DNA of 64,000 nt. It comes from Selaginella tamariscina (lineage: Eukaryota; Streptophyta; Lycopodiopsida; Selaginellales; Selaginellaceae). The stretch's first letter is position 1, and each line of letters starts with the position of its first letter. A program made the translations under genes and the position numbers. Positions 48,440 through 60,639 of the stretch are shown in pieces. The stretch is from assembly GCA_003024785.1 (NCBI GenBank), contig PUQB01000069.1, forward strand, positions 62,001-126,000. The letters run 5' to 3'. The notes under the pieces are model-generated. The model did no database searches. It was not told the origin of the DNA and saw nothing but the letters and a program-made list of their open reading frames with translations.

Positions 48440-51434
48440 ATTTGTGGGTAACAGTCCAGGATCCATTCTTTTTGATTTTGGTTCAGCAATTTCTTCTATT
48501 TGACATTCCTTTGTGACACAATGTTCTCTCCCAGTGAAGCCTACTCAGCGCACACTTCGAGTATTGTATGGCGATAATAAGTCTTTTGCTCTTTTTTTAC
48601 AAACATGTTATGCTCCTATTCGATTGGGGTCATACTTTAAAACATTACCACTATGAGTAATGCCTCCACAATTGTATGATGTGATCTTGGGTTTTAACTG
48701 GATGCGTGCTGAGGGTGTGTGTGTGGACTTCAACACGGGGGAAGTCTTCATTCTTGGTTGTTCTTCTTTGCCGGCATAGTCTACAATACAGTTTGGAGTT
48801 CGTGCATCTCTTCAGGTTGTTTTTGATGTGATCTTTCCTCCCGATCCTTCTCCTAAGCATCATCAAGCTGATTTGCAGCAACTTCTCGGTTGGTTTCTTG
48901 ATTTGCAGCAACCTGTCATTGTTGGAAGAACTGCAGTCAAAACTCGACATTGGATTGATACACAAAATGCACCACCAATCAAGGCCCCAGTTCGTTGTCG
49001 ATCTCCACGAGAGAAGCAAGAGATGACACAAGATGTTCGAGATATGTTAGCTCAAGGTGTGGTGAGGCCTTCATGTAGTCCTTGGGCTTCCGAGCCTCAT
49101 ATCATTGACAAAGCGGATGGTGGCAGGCGTTTCACAAATCGATTTTCGACCTGTGAATAATGTAACAATACTGGATAGCTATCCTATGCAGCGGATGGAT
49201 GATCTTATTGACAAGTTGGGGAAAAGTCGTTGATTCACAGCTTTGGATTTGGCATCGGGTTACTGGCAAATTCCTCTCGACCCTGCTGATGCGGCCAAGA
49301 CTGCCTTTCGTACACCTAATGGATTGTACAAGTTTACAGTGATGCCATTTGGTTTAAAGAATGCTCATGCCACATTTAAGCAATTAATGGACGAAGTTAT
49401 TCAGAGCTTGAAGTCATTTGCAAGAGTGTTTCTTGATGACCTTCTAGTGCACTCAACTGGTACATGGGAGGAACACTTAACTCATGTTGAACAGGTTTTG
49501 ATGCGGTTGCGAAGTTATCAGTTGAGGTTGAAGTTGTCCAAGTACAAGTTTGGTCAAACTTCTGTGAAGTATTTGGATGTTATTATTTCTTGTGATGGTG
49601 TTCGCCCGGACCCAGCAAAGATCCAAGCGGTGAAGGAGTTTCCGATACCAAAGACATATCATGAGCTTGAATGATTTTTAGGCAAAGTCACATACTTGGC
49701 ACAGTTCGTTCCTCATTTGTTTGATGCGTGCTCTGTTGAAGTCACTGTCTTTCTCTTAGTCTTCTCAGTGTCAGTCTTCCTTTGAGTCTCTTGTTCACCT
49801 CTTAACTTCTGCCCCTCTTCTTCATTATCCTGATTTTCTCGTCCCTTTATCCTAATGCTTCAGATATCGGTCTGGGTGCTGATCTCATACAAAAGATTCA
49901 AATTCCGGTCAGCGACATCCCATTGCATATGCTAGTCGAAGTCTTAGTGGTCAAGAACTCAATTATTCCATTACGGATAAGGAGTGTTTGGCGGTGGTTT
50001 GGGCATTTCATAAGTTTCATGCTTATCTTCCTTGTTCTTCACATTAGTTGAGTGTGATTATGTGGCGGTGCAGTCAGTTTTAAAAGAAGAAGCATCTGAT
50101 AGGTCGACATGCTTGTTGGGCATTGGCATTACAGGATTATGATTTCACAGTTCATCATTGTCCAGGTTCTTCAATGGCTGATGTTGATGCTTTGTCACGC
50201 GCTCCAGTAGCGGCTGGTGTTCTGTCCCCTTTGGAACCTACACCTTTACCTACTCTCTGCGAAATTGGATTATAGCACAATGCTTGGAAGCGTGGAGTCA
50301 GAGAATAATTGATGCCTCTGAGTTGGTTGCGGATGTGGATGTTCATTTTCGACAACATATTGCTAAGTTTAGGTTAGTGGGGATCTTCTTTATTTTGTGG
50401 GTCTAATTGCTACACATAGTCCACCTCGTCTAGTGATTCTTTCGTTTATTGGCCTCATCTTTGGCACGATCTTCATCAATATTTACAAACATGTCATCTG
50501 TGCTAAGTTCGAAATTCACATTTCACTCCTCCTTGTGGTATTTTACAGTCCATTCAAGTTTACCATCCTTTTGAGTTGGTTGCTTATGATCTCATTGGGC
50601 CATTTCCTAAAACAACCACAGGGAATACATATGCTATTGTTCTGTCCGACTATTTGACACGTTATGTGGAGGTTCGTGCTCTTCCTGATGCTAAGGCGAC
50701 TCATGTAGCTGATTTCTTGTTTCATCATGTGGTATTGTGACATGGTTGTTCAGAACGTATCCTTTTGGATCAAGGGCCTCATTTTATAGCTGAAGTTTTA
50801 AGGATGTTGACTACTCGATTGGGGATCAAGCAATCCTTTACAACACCTTATCATTTGGAAACAAATGGTTTAGTGGAGCGCCTTAACTGCACTTTTAAGT
50901 GCATGCTTTCAAAATATGTGAATCAGCGACAGACCAATTGGGATCAGTACTTACCCCTCCTTCAATTTGTTTATGTCTCTTTTGTCCATCAGTCCACTAG
51001 TGTCTCCCCTTTTTATGCCCTTTATGGTTGTCCTCATGTCTTCCCCTTTGATGTTGGTCTCCCTTTTTTTAGTCCCATTTCAACAGATGCCCAAATGTGG
51101 AGCCAATACTTTGATCAAACTCTTCTAATGCTTCGTTAAGAAATGTTAGCACAGTTGTCTCATGCTCAAGAGGTACAACAATGACACTACAATGCTCAGC
51201 ATTCATTTATTTTTGATTATGCTATGGGTGATGAAGTTCTGGTTTTGTATCCGAAGCTACATCTCAAAGGTTTGTCTTCTGAATTGATTTCCAACCGGCT
51301 TGGTCCATTTTCCATTGTGCGATGGTTGGGTCCTCAAGTGTACACGGTTTGCAGTTCAGATGGAGTTGATCAGAATGTGCATGTCCAACGACTGTCTCTA
51401 TACCGTCGACGTCCACGGCTGGGAGAGGGAGTAA
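48440..51434 (+). pseudogene. pol of element G: protease, RT, RNase H, integrase (degraded)
   Basis: Protease-like ILFDFGSAISSI near 48465, with the usual Asp-Ser-Gly altered to DFG, and YDVILGFNWMRAEG near 48675. RT runs 48985-49680 with MPFGLKNAHATF and FLDDLLVHS (near 49430). RNase H is broken by shifts (49850-50200). The integrase core at 50600-51140 has LLDQGPHFIAEVL and NGLVERLN. The C-terminal strand domain GDEVLVLYPKLH to VHVQRLSLY is at 51224-51410. No chromodomain follows; the 3' LTR starts just after a purine tract (GGGAGAGGGAG). Confidence 0.8.
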
Positions 51435-51668
51435 TGTAAGGATTGTACAAAATATGCTTAGGTATATTCTATGGTATATGGCTATACCAATATAGACGGC
51501 CACATAGGATGCTGACATGGACACCACATAGGAGCGGACTAGGATGCCACGTGGGATGCCATATTAGGCTGAAGGATGCTAATATGGGCACTGCTTCTGA
51601 GTATATAAGTAAGGGTTTCTGGCCCTGCATGTATCTCTCTTGGTTAATACTAAGTACTTTTCATTACA
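51435..51668 (+). repeat. 3' LTR of element G (234 bp)
   Basis: Begins TGTAAGGATTGTAC and ends TTTTCATTACA, so the termini are TGTA...TACA. A TATATAAG box at about 51602 could be its promoter. Its last part, TGTATCTCTCTTGGTTAATA, is the piece also found at 47263. Confidence 0.75.
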
Positions 51669-51739
51669 ACAAGTGAATACTCTTATTTTCCCTTATCCAT
51701 TTCATTAGCCGTGTTGTAGGCTGTCTATCCTTCATCTTT

Positions 51740-52197
51740 ATAGAGGTAGAGGGTTGTATATTCCGTCTAGAGCAATCCCTAGAGATATGGCCCATTTCAC
51801 CACATGTGTAACAAACTTGGGAAGGACAACCCCTACCTTGTGGTCCTTGTCTATTACTTCTTTGATTATAATATATTGATCATTTCTTCCCATTTGACCT
51901 TGATAAGGTCTTTCTTCTCCTTTATATTGTCTATCATTTCTCTCTCCATAAGGTCTATCATTCTGTCGGCCATTATATGAACCATTTCTTCCTCCATAAT
52001 ACCTTTTCTCTCTGTTTTTATAAAGAACATCATTTCTTCTCCCATAATATATATCATTCCTATTTTAATAAGGAACATCATTTCTTTTGCTATATAATAT
52101 ATCATTTCTATTTTCATAAGGAACAGCATTGTCATTCCTATCATTTTCACAGTTCCTATTAAAAAGATAACCTTCTTAGAGGTGAATGATCACAATC

Positions 52198-52252
<55 letters not shown>

Positions 52253-53300
52253 CGAGCCACATTCTGATTCATAAAATGTTTACAATTCCAAGCCACATGT
52301 CCTTCCTTTCTGCATATTTGACATGTAGGCTACATTCCTCCATTGTATGGCTAGGATTATTACATTTAGTGCACCAGACCTTTGCCTTTAACTCCTCCTT
52401 AACTGTCATTCCCTTTAAGGTTTTCATCATTTAAGCCAATGTTTTTTGTCTATTGGATATTTACGAACCTTTACTACATCAGCTTCCTCTTCCTCATTAT
52501 CAGCAGTAGATTCCTTTTTTCCCATATACTTTCAGTTTTTCTTTTGCAATCTTTTCTATCTGCTTCTCATATATTTTTAATTGATTAATAAGATCTTCTC
52601 TATCCTTTTGATTGATAGTTAGTGCTAAATCTCAGTTTTAATAACCCTTGCTTATACCATTGTAATAAGGCATCCATCTTTACATGTGCTTTACACTTTT
52701 TTCTCATGTTTCTTAAAACGATGTGTATATTCATCTATCCTATTTGTTTTGCCCTAAAAAATATTTCTAAGCTTCTCTAAATGTTCCTTAGGTAATTCCT
52801 CCTTTTTGAAATATTTCTTAAAAGCATCAATAACCTTCTGATAGTCCTCTCTGACTTCCTTTTCAAGATCATAATACTAATTTGAGGCATTTCCTTTCAA
52901 TGTATGAGGAAATATAAGTAGCTTTCTACATTAGTCACCTTATACAATTTAACTACTTCTTTGAACTGTTATAAATGTCTTTTCGAATTCTCTTTCTTTC
53001 CGCAGAGAATGTGGGATGCATCATTATACCCCCAAACATTCCCGGGAAAAATGCCATATTTGAAATAACCCTTTCTTCTTGTGTACTTTCTCTTCCACCT
53101 TCCTCCCTTCCTCTCAGGGAGTTCTCAGGAGATCCTTCTCCTTGTACTCTCAGTATGTTATGAACAAGCACTCCTTCCCTTCCTCTCACAGTCTCCTCTA
53201 GACCAGCCGTTTAATATTGCCTCCAATTCTCTGGATCAGCCTCAAATTTCTATATTGTTTATGTGATATCCTTTACTATTTTCCCAAGGATATTCTGACA
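51740..53300 (-). pseudogene. Element F: gag remnant with three CCHC knuckles and an Arg-Asn-Asp-Tyr repeat
   Basis: Read on minus from about 53189: a gag domain with LEKEVREDYQKVIDAFKKYF (near 52840) and RIDEYTHRFKKHEKK, then knuckle CTKCNNPSHTMEEC (near 52370), knuckle CQICRKEGHVAWNC (near 52310, other frame), a (CT)n tract, a repeat of about ten R-N-D-x-x-Y units (52145-51880) and a third knuckle CYTCGEMGHISRDC (near 51810). Stops and shifts show decay. Gag-type RNA-binding proteins carry one to three such knuckles. The low-complexity RND/Y linker is not one I know. Possible element ends were not established; a TTGAACA and primer-site-like ATTGGCAACC lie near 53545 on minus. Confidence 0.6.
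52200..52248. repeat. (TC)n microsatellite inside gag remnant F
   Basis: About 24 perfect TC units between the second knuckle and the Arg-Asn-Asp-Tyr repeat. On the minus strand it would read as Arg-Glu repeats. Confidence 0.9.
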
Positions 53301-54102
53301 TCTATTCTCGTCAGATTCAAGTTGTTGTTAAGCAGCCACTCTATTGGTCTACCTTTGATTCCTCTAATCGGCTAATGCCGGATCAGGACGATGATTTTTC
53401 CAAAGTTCCAATCATTCTTTATCATATACACATCTGGGTTTACACCTTCTAAGCCATTTTCATCACTGAAATTCTAATTAATAATTGATCATTTTAACAT
53501 CTCATTCCAATAAATTTTAACAATGTAATGGCAAAATCCCTCTGTGGTTGCCAATTGTTGAACATGAAAACTCACATTTTCCTATTCAATAGATACCTTC
53601 ACACAACAATTAGGAAAGGCTAGACACCATTCATTTAGCTTTCAATATGTTAAATTACTTCCATTATATTATAATGCCACAATGACTGGTCTTCGAAGTC
53701 AAGGACAAAAATGGATTTTGGCTATTGCCTTGTTAGACACATCCATTGGAAGTACATAGAGTATACACAAGAGATCTTATAATATGCACCTTCTTTCCTA
53801 GCATGAATACAAGAGGACAAGCATGGAGACTCCTTCTCCCTTACCCTAACTACCTTCCTATACCCCTCTCTCTCTCGCCATGTCATCCTTTTCCTTTTCC
53901 TTTTCAGTGAGGATTTTCTTTCTTCATAGCTTTTCTTTCAAACTACCTATGGACCTTCCTACCCTTATTCTCTCCACAATAGGATATCCTATGCTCCTAA
54001 CTTCTTACCTTTAACAGATGACTAGGGAACTCTATAACATTGTGGAGGTGTTATGGTTCAAGATTCTTGGACCTCATCAACAACCATTGATTCATGCATT
54101 TG
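53301..54102. other. No clear gene; possible LTR of element F
   Basis: Moderately AT-rich with CT-rich stretches at 53868-53915. Position 53553 starts TGTTGAACATG next to a primer-site-like sequence on minus, so an LTR could run rightward from here, but no second copy exists in the window to prove it. Confidence 0.3.
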
Positions 54103-54107
54103 GAAGG

Positions 54108-54411
54108 TGTCATAGTTTTTACCTAGAGCCTCAAATGTGGCTCGCCAGATGCCAACTCTAGAAACCTTCACTGGAAACCCCACAAAATCTGGTAAAATAA
54201 CATGTATTAGGAACCCGTCTCCTAAGAACTCACACCCACAGTTGGCTAAGTTCACGGACAATGCTCACCTCGTGAGTCAGGATGCGTGAACTAGTTGAGC
54301 TGCAAGTATCGTTCCTAGCTTGGCATGGATGAGGCGGCCGAGCAAGGCCTCAGCCATTAGACTTGCGGAACATAGACTTGGGCAACGTCTATGAGCGGGT
54401 TATCGGATGTC
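54108..54411 (-). repeat. 3' LTR of element D, truncated
   Basis: Matches 58193-58495 of the complete LTR. It ends at GGTTATCGGAT, where it meets integrase sequence (TGTCTTGTGTCTTCC). Confidence 0.85.
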
Positions 54412-56600
54412 TTGTGTCTTCCGCCATGTCCTACCAAAGGAACATCGTGATGCTCCCTTAACAGTTTCAATCTCCATGTTCCTTCTGGAACATAAAGTCT
54501 CTTTTCCTTATAATACAAAACTCCATCCCGTACTGTAAAATGCGCTCACTTGAGTACACTTACTTGTTTTTTCCATCTCCACCGGAATATTGCCATCTCT
54601 ACGCGATTGATGAATCCGTTTCCTCTTTGCTACTAAGGCCAAAGCCTTTTTAACAAACTCATCTTGTGAATACGCCATTACAAATTCATTGACCAAAGTG
54701 GAGATTGGAACTGACATGATACGTAGATGAGCTTGTCGACTGAGTGTGTCAGCTACGACATTATCTTTTCCCACCTTGTGTCTGATTTCATGTTGAAATC
54801 GAGCTAACTTTTACTGCCATCTTACATATTTCGGTGATAGCTTCGACTGCATTTCGAAGTATCGCAAAGTTACACTATCTGTCAAAACCAAAGTGCCTTG
54901 ACTTGGGAGATAATGGCGCCAATGTTCTAGAGAAGTAACAACAGCATACATTTCCTTTTCATGAGTAGGCCACCGAACTTGTGTTGCATCTAACTTTTTG
55001 GAAAAGAATGCCACTGGGTGTCCCTCTTGTTGCAATACACTACCAATTGCAAAGTCAGATGTGCATTGCATTCCAACTCGAACGGATCTTCAAAGACCAG
55101 TAACTGCAACACAGGTTCAGAAGAGATAACTTCTTTGAGCTTAACGAATGCCTTTTGGCACTGTGGAGTCCAATGCCATGGAACATTCTTGGTTAGATCT
55201 GTTAACAAGGCCGCAATTTCCGAATAATATCTGATAAATCTACGATAATACCCAGTCAGACCGAGAAATGCTCTAACCTCATGCACATTTTTCAAGTTCG
55301 GCCACTCGGTTACGGCCTGCACCTTTTTGGATCCATTGAGATCTTCCCACCTGAAATCGAATGTCCCAAGAAATCAATATTGGTTTGCCCAAACGCACAC
55401 TTACTCTCCTTAGCGTACAACTGATTTTCCCTTAATCTTTGAAACACCAACTCTAAGTGTTTCGTATACTCCTCAATAGTTGAACTGAAAATCAGAATAT
55501 CATCGATATACACCACCACAAACTCGTCTAGATAGTCTCTAAACATGTCGTCCATCATTGTGCAAAAAGTTGCCGGAGCATTGCACAACCCAAACGGCAT
55601 GACCCAAAAACTCGAATGATCCATAATGCGTTTGAAATGCGGTCTTCTCAATGTCATTCTCTGCTACCCGAATCTGATGGTACCATGATCTCAAGTCTAT
55701 CCTTGATAAATACTTCGCCTTTGACAATCTATCAAATAAGTTCCACTCGCGGAAGAGGATACTTATTTTTTATAATTATCGCATTTAACGCTCGGTAATT
55801 GACACACATTTGCATAGTACCATCTTTTTTCATTACAAACAGGATCGGCACACCATACGAAGATCGGCTGGGACGAATGTGTTCTCGGCTGATCAGCTTT
55901 GCCAGTTGTCTTTTTAATTCTGCCAATTCTTGAGGAGTTAACCGATAAGGAGCTCTTGCTGGAGGAGAAGAACCCGGTAGAATTTCTATTTTATGATCCA
56001 CACCTCAACGAGGTGGTAATTCTGGCGATAAGTCTTCCGGCAACATGTCCTTGAACATGTTCAGACTTCAATAATAGGACCAGGAACAGGTTCCTGCCCA
56101 TCTCCTATTTTTACCTCGTTAGAATCCAAGACCATTGCTAGAAACACTCGCTCTCGATGTTTAACCACTTTACGCAATTGTGTTCAAGGTAAGGAAATGG
56201 GGTTCCAATCCTTATTTGTTAGCGTCTTGATCTTGAGCATCGTTTTTCTGCTACCCTTCTTTGATTTCAGTGTTATTCGATTATCACCTGAACCCCTTAT
56301 TTCGACTACATGCTTGTAGAACCAATCCATCCCCAATACGAAGTCAAATCCTGTCATATTCAAGACAACTTAGTCTAGCTTAGCCTTCCAACCCCTGATT
56401 TGGATAGGAACTGCCCTTGCTATATCATTAATGTTTTGAGAACCTTTGCCAAAATTGATCTTTATTGAACTCATCTTTGTTACATTCAATTTCAACCGAC
56501 GAGCTAAACTAATCGATATGAAGTTGTATGTCACTCCCGTATCGATCATCATTCTAACTCGGTCCCCTCGTATCTTTTTTGTCAGATATAGCAAAGGGTC
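54412..56600 (-). pseudogene. pol of element D (protease to start of integrase)
   Basis: Minus strand: protease MMIDTGVTYNFIS near 56550; RT from [15 protein letters not shown] near 55830 through [12 protein letters not shown] (55600) to YIDDILIFS (near 55510); RNase H around 55080-54800; and the linker/zinc region of integrase to 54412, where it is cut. A few frameshifts and stops remain, but long frames (110-149 residues) survive. Confidence 0.85.
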
Positions 56601-57864
56601 AGTTTTGTCTTGAATAGCAAACAAGGCAGGTTGTGTTTGACACAACAATACCTCTTCAGACTCCTCCTCAGGTCCTTCTAACATCTCCGGTTCCGTGATC
56701 TCATCTTCGACCATGGCCTTGAAATGACCCAATTGTTGCAACACTGTAGGGCAATACTTAGCCATATGACCCACCTTATTACAGTTGAAACATTTTGGAG
56801 TTCCGCCTGCGGACTGCGGAGGAGCAGACTTTGGGGTCAAACCTTTGGCCTGCTGTGGTGGTGGCAAAGCTAATGGCTTTTGTGATCCGGTGTTTGGAAA
56901 CCTTGAACTTCCGACAGAGGACTTGCACTGCGCGAACCAACGGCGACTGGTTCGGTCGCCTGTTGAACTTTCTCCAACCAGACTTTGGAGGATAACCTTG
57001 CAGCTTAGGTTTTGATTCATCCCCTTTACTGTACAAGTCCTCCAATGACATGCCATAAGCAACCTTTTGAGCTGCCTCCTGACAATCCCGATATTTCGTC
57101 GGCTTGTACCTTAGGATCTCTCGCTGAGTTATATCATTCAAGTTCGCCATGAAGCAACTTCGGGCTTCATCATCACTCATATTTGGGACCAAACGCCGTA
57201 TACCTTCGAACCGGTAAACATAATCCATCGGGTTTCCTCGAGGTGTCTACTTACATGCTGCCAAGTCTGCACGTAATCGCAACCCAAGATCATCCGGCAT
57301 GAATTGCTTTTTGATCTTTTTTTTCATGTGACTCCAATTGTTCCAGTGTCCCTGTTCACCTTCGACAGTACGCCACCAAGTTTTAGCTTCTCCCTTGAGA
57401 AACTGCTTGGCACATGCAACCTTCTCCAATTTTCTAACAGAAGCGGCCTCGAAGTAACTCTCCATATCATACAACCAGTCATCCAGAACCTTGTAGTCCT
57501 TTGAACCCACAAAATCCGAAGGCTTGACTGGCTTGAACTTACTGGGACCTCCACCATCATCTGATGAAGAATCTGACTCAGAGGAACCTGACTCTGAATC
57601 ATGCTTCTTCTTTTTCCGTAAATTCGGTTGTGGACCATCTAGTTTTTGGGTGGCTGCTTGAACGGCGATATTGTCAATCCGATCGTTCAACCCCAAAACA
57701 TCACCACAAAGTTCATTCAAGAACTCCATCATTGTATCACGCCAATCGACCCATTGTCTAACCCTAGGGGGTCGATCTTCCGGTTCGGCTTCATCCTGAT
57801 CCTCAACCTGAGCTTCTGCAACAGCCCTCTCTACCTCAGGCTCTGGTTGTTTTTGCTTACTCAT
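56601..57864 (-). pseudogene. gag of element D
   Basis: The ATG at 57864 gives MSKQKQPEPEVERAVAEAQ. An acidic Ser/Asp stretch lies near 57560, the gag domain (FVGSKDYKVLDDWLYDMES, KQFLKGEAKTWW) at 57530-57250, a stop at 57247-57249, then continuation with MDYVYRFEGIRRLVPNM and a CCHC knuckle CFNCNKVGHMAKYC near 56790. At least one stop and one shift. Confidence 0.83.
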
Positions 57865-58178
57865 CGTATTGAACCCTAGTATCAACACTCAAAGAATATG
57901 CTCGAAATATTCCCAACACAAAGTTGAAAACACCCTGCACAAGTTGTACACCCACACACATCAGCTTAATCAAGCCCAAGATTCTTAGACATACCTGGAA
58001 TCTTACGCCGACCCGCTGAGCAAGTGTTCTCCGAAGATTAATACTTCTCAGGATCAAACTCTCTGCACAAAATACGGATGTGTCAGCCGAAAGTAATAAA
58101 GTGATTCAAGAATTTAGAATTATCTAAACATTGAAACACCCTATGACTTTAAGCAATCCTACTGACCGCAGAGAACTT

Positions 58179-58190
58179 GCTATGATACCA
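58179..58190 (-). other. Primer binding site of element D
   Basis: On minus it reads TGGTATCATAGC, two bases inside the LTR, one base off the TGGTATCAGAGC initiator-Met site. Confidence 0.75.
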
Positions 58191-58192
58191 AT

Positions 58193-59196
58193 TGTCAGAG
58201 TTTTTACATGGAGCCTCAAATGTGGCTCGCCAGATGCCAACTCTAGAAACCTTCATTGGAAACCCCACCAAATCTGATAAAATAACCCGTATTAGAAACC
58301 CGTCTCCTAGGAACTCACACCCACAGTTGGCTAAGTTCACAGAAAATGCTCACCTCGTGAGTCAGGATGCGTGAACTAGCTGAGCTGCAAGTATCGTTCC
58401 TAGCTTGGCGTGGATGAGGCGGCCGGAGCAAGGCCTCAGCCACTAAACTTGCGAAACGTAAACTTGAGCAACGCCTATGAACGGGTTATCGGACAAAAGA
58501 AGTTGGCTAACTCCCTGGATGCGACGTACCCGGTCACAATAGCGTAATCTTGCCAACGATAAGGGTAGGCTACCCGAAGGTGGGACGTACCCAACACGTT
58601 TAGTAGTTATGGCGGCACAATATGGGTTGTGCCTTGACGACACAAGCTTAAGCTTGCACCGGTAGGAGAATAATGGGCTCTCTTGTGAACACCAGGACTC
58701 TCACTACATATACTCTACCTTATTTATGTGACGGACCCCCCCCCCCTAAAATGCTACTCGAGTAAGTGGGCTAGCACAGAAAACCAGCCCTAGACGACTT
58801 TGAGTTAGATTCTGGGACACACCTCTATTCCTACCCCTAAACCCTACCCGGGGGGGGGGGGTTAGGACGTGGGTTAGGGCAACCCTAGGGTTAGGTTAAT
58901 CCTAGGGGTGTTTCTAACCCATTCCGACCTGCCAAACTTACCAGAATCACCCAGAAAAACCTATAAGAAACTAACGAATTGTAAACACCTAGGGGAGGGT
59001 TTTCTAAAAGGTAAGTTCTACTGTCGCCTAGAGTTTCTCGAGATACCTAGAGACAACCAGCCGATCTACCCCTAAAGACCTAAGTGCACTAAGCGGGGCT
59101 GTTTCTCACTACATTTAAGGCCCGTCAACATCATTCGGTAGGTAACAACAATCAACTCTCAAAGTAAAAGTAAAGGTCATAGTAAAAACTATGACA
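58193..59196 (-). repeat. 5' LTR of element D (1004 bp, complete)
   Basis: Ends TGTCAGAG and ACTATGACA on plus. Homologous end to end with the LTR of A (inverted) and with the inner half of the solo LTR. Contains C and G homopolymers at 58736 and 58851. Confidence 0.88.
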
Positions 59197-59201
59197 GAAG
59201 G

Positions 59202-59785
59202 GGTCACATTGGTACATTATGGTTTGCTATTGAACACTTGGTGTTACTAGCAAGGGAGGGATTTCAAAGATGTGAAGGTAGTTCCAACAAACAACAAAGA
59301 AATGGAAGACACACATTTGCAAAGGTCCATATGGGGTGATTTATTCATCTTTTTCCTATGATTATTGCTGTGACTAATGCCATGACTACTTGTAGGGTTT
59401 TTTTTTATAACTTTGCAGGAACCAAAAATCCAGGAACAAGATAATTTGCTGCCCCTTGCATGGTTAGCCCATCCTATGGGAATCACTTTGTCAAACCAAT
59501 GTAGGTGGATGAGAGTGAAGTACATATAGGAGAAGGCTTAATTGTTATTGGTGCTAAGGGCTATGCATGGGATTTGTGGGATGAATGTTTGAACAAAGGC
59601 ACAAGTTCTTATTCATATGGAGGTGGAGGCTTTTGAGGATGAAGAAGTGGCAGCAATTGATATTGAAAAACAGCAAGTTGTTGTCTATAAGGCTGTTTGT
59701 CTCCATGGCTCCATCTTCAAAATAGGGTGTCATGCAACAATTCACAACCTAGAAAATCCAAGTAATAAACTTTCTTTATTCAACA
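59202..59785. other. Unassigned sequence between element D and LTR H
   Basis: Moderate GC content and short frames on both strands (59617-59799 +, 59247-59525 -), none recognised. It is the original flank of both insertions and may hold an old gene fragment. Confidence 0.3.
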
Positions 59786-60218
59786 TGTCAGAGTTTTGAC
59801 CTAAAGGGCCAACACGTGGCTACCAAGTGGCCATCCGGTATCAACCCCTTGTGTGAGCAACACTAAATCTTTCATGACAACCTTAACAACCCCTAGGGTT
59901 AAACTCAAATGCCCCAATAGGCAAAAGACTTAGGGTTCAACCCAAGTCTCCCTAGAGTGTCTACCCTCAAAACACTAAAGAATGACCATAGCAGACTTAC
60001 GATCATGCCCTAACCCCATCAAAAAGACGTGCTCCACACATGCCTCGTGACAAAGCTAAGGCATCATCTACACCTTAAAGAATCACCTTCATTTGAGCAC
60101 AACCTTTAAGGACAATGAGGGGTAGCTTGACCGACCCATGACTAACCCCTAAGGGTTTGTGTGACCAAACTATACCTTGGTCTTAAGGTTAATACTTAGT
60201 AACCACATGTGTACACTA

Positions 60219-60613
60219 TGTCAAGGCCAAAGCTAGTAACAAAGTTAAAATAAAATCTTTTAATAAAGAAAAGAAGTGAAAGAAGATCTATTTAATTAAT
60301 TAGTATTGTAAGAAATCGGTTAATAACTAGTGTTGAACTGGAATATTGAAAACCTAACCCCTAGCCTCCTTTATATATGAAAGTTTGGCATACATGGACC
60401 ACTAATGTAAATTTAAATTTGGACCTTCAATTTTGGACTTAGATCTGGACTTCTGGTTCTGGATCTGAATCTAGACCATTAACTCTTGGTCTTAGAATCT
60501 TAGACCATTTTAATATTGACATATTTTAGTATCAACATTAGCATAAACTTAATATCGGCATATTCTAGTATCAGCATCAATATCGTCTCAATATATTCTA
60601 GTGGTTCATGACA
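60219..60613 (-). repeat. 3' LTR of element E
   Basis: Pairs with 63187-63552 and is homologous to the B LTRs (shared GTTGAACTGGAATATTGAAAA and GGTTCATGACA). Confidence 0.85.
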
Positions 60614-60639
60614 CCATCCCCCTCTTCGACGACGAGTTC

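Larger units (their letters stand above)
47230..51668 (+). mobile_element. Element G: Ty3/gypsy-type retrotransposon of unusual lineage, 5' LTR truncated
   Basis: The 3' LTR is 51435-51668. Only the last ~40 bases of the 5' LTR remain (TATCTCTCTTGGTTAATAC, 47264-47301), after a junction with the rDNA fragment. Gag begins at 47390; pol carries protease, RT, RNase H and integrase in gypsy order with no chromodomain. The RT box is FLDDLLVHS and the RT core starts MDLASGYWQIPLDPADAAKT, unlike the YIDDILIF of the other elements here. Stops and shifts are fewer than in A but present in every domain. No target duplication can be checked because the left end is lost. Confidence 0.82.
54108..59196 (-). 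mobile_element. Element D: Ty3/gypsy, minus strand, close relative of A, with large internal deletion
   Basis: Flanked by a perfect 5-bp duplication GAAGG (54103-54107 and 59197-59201), so both outer ends are original. The complete LTR (58193-59196, 1004 bp) is followed on minus by a primer site, gag and pol. At about 54411 the sequence jumps from the middle of the integrase gene into the middle of the other LTR (54108-54411), removing the rest of integrase, the chromodomain and about 700 bp of LTR. Better preserved than A. Confidence 0.88.

Noticed and set aside
51866..52150. 94-residue minus ORF rich in Met and Ile
   Set aside because: It is an off-frame reading of the Arg-Asn-Asp-Tyr repeat of gag remnant F.
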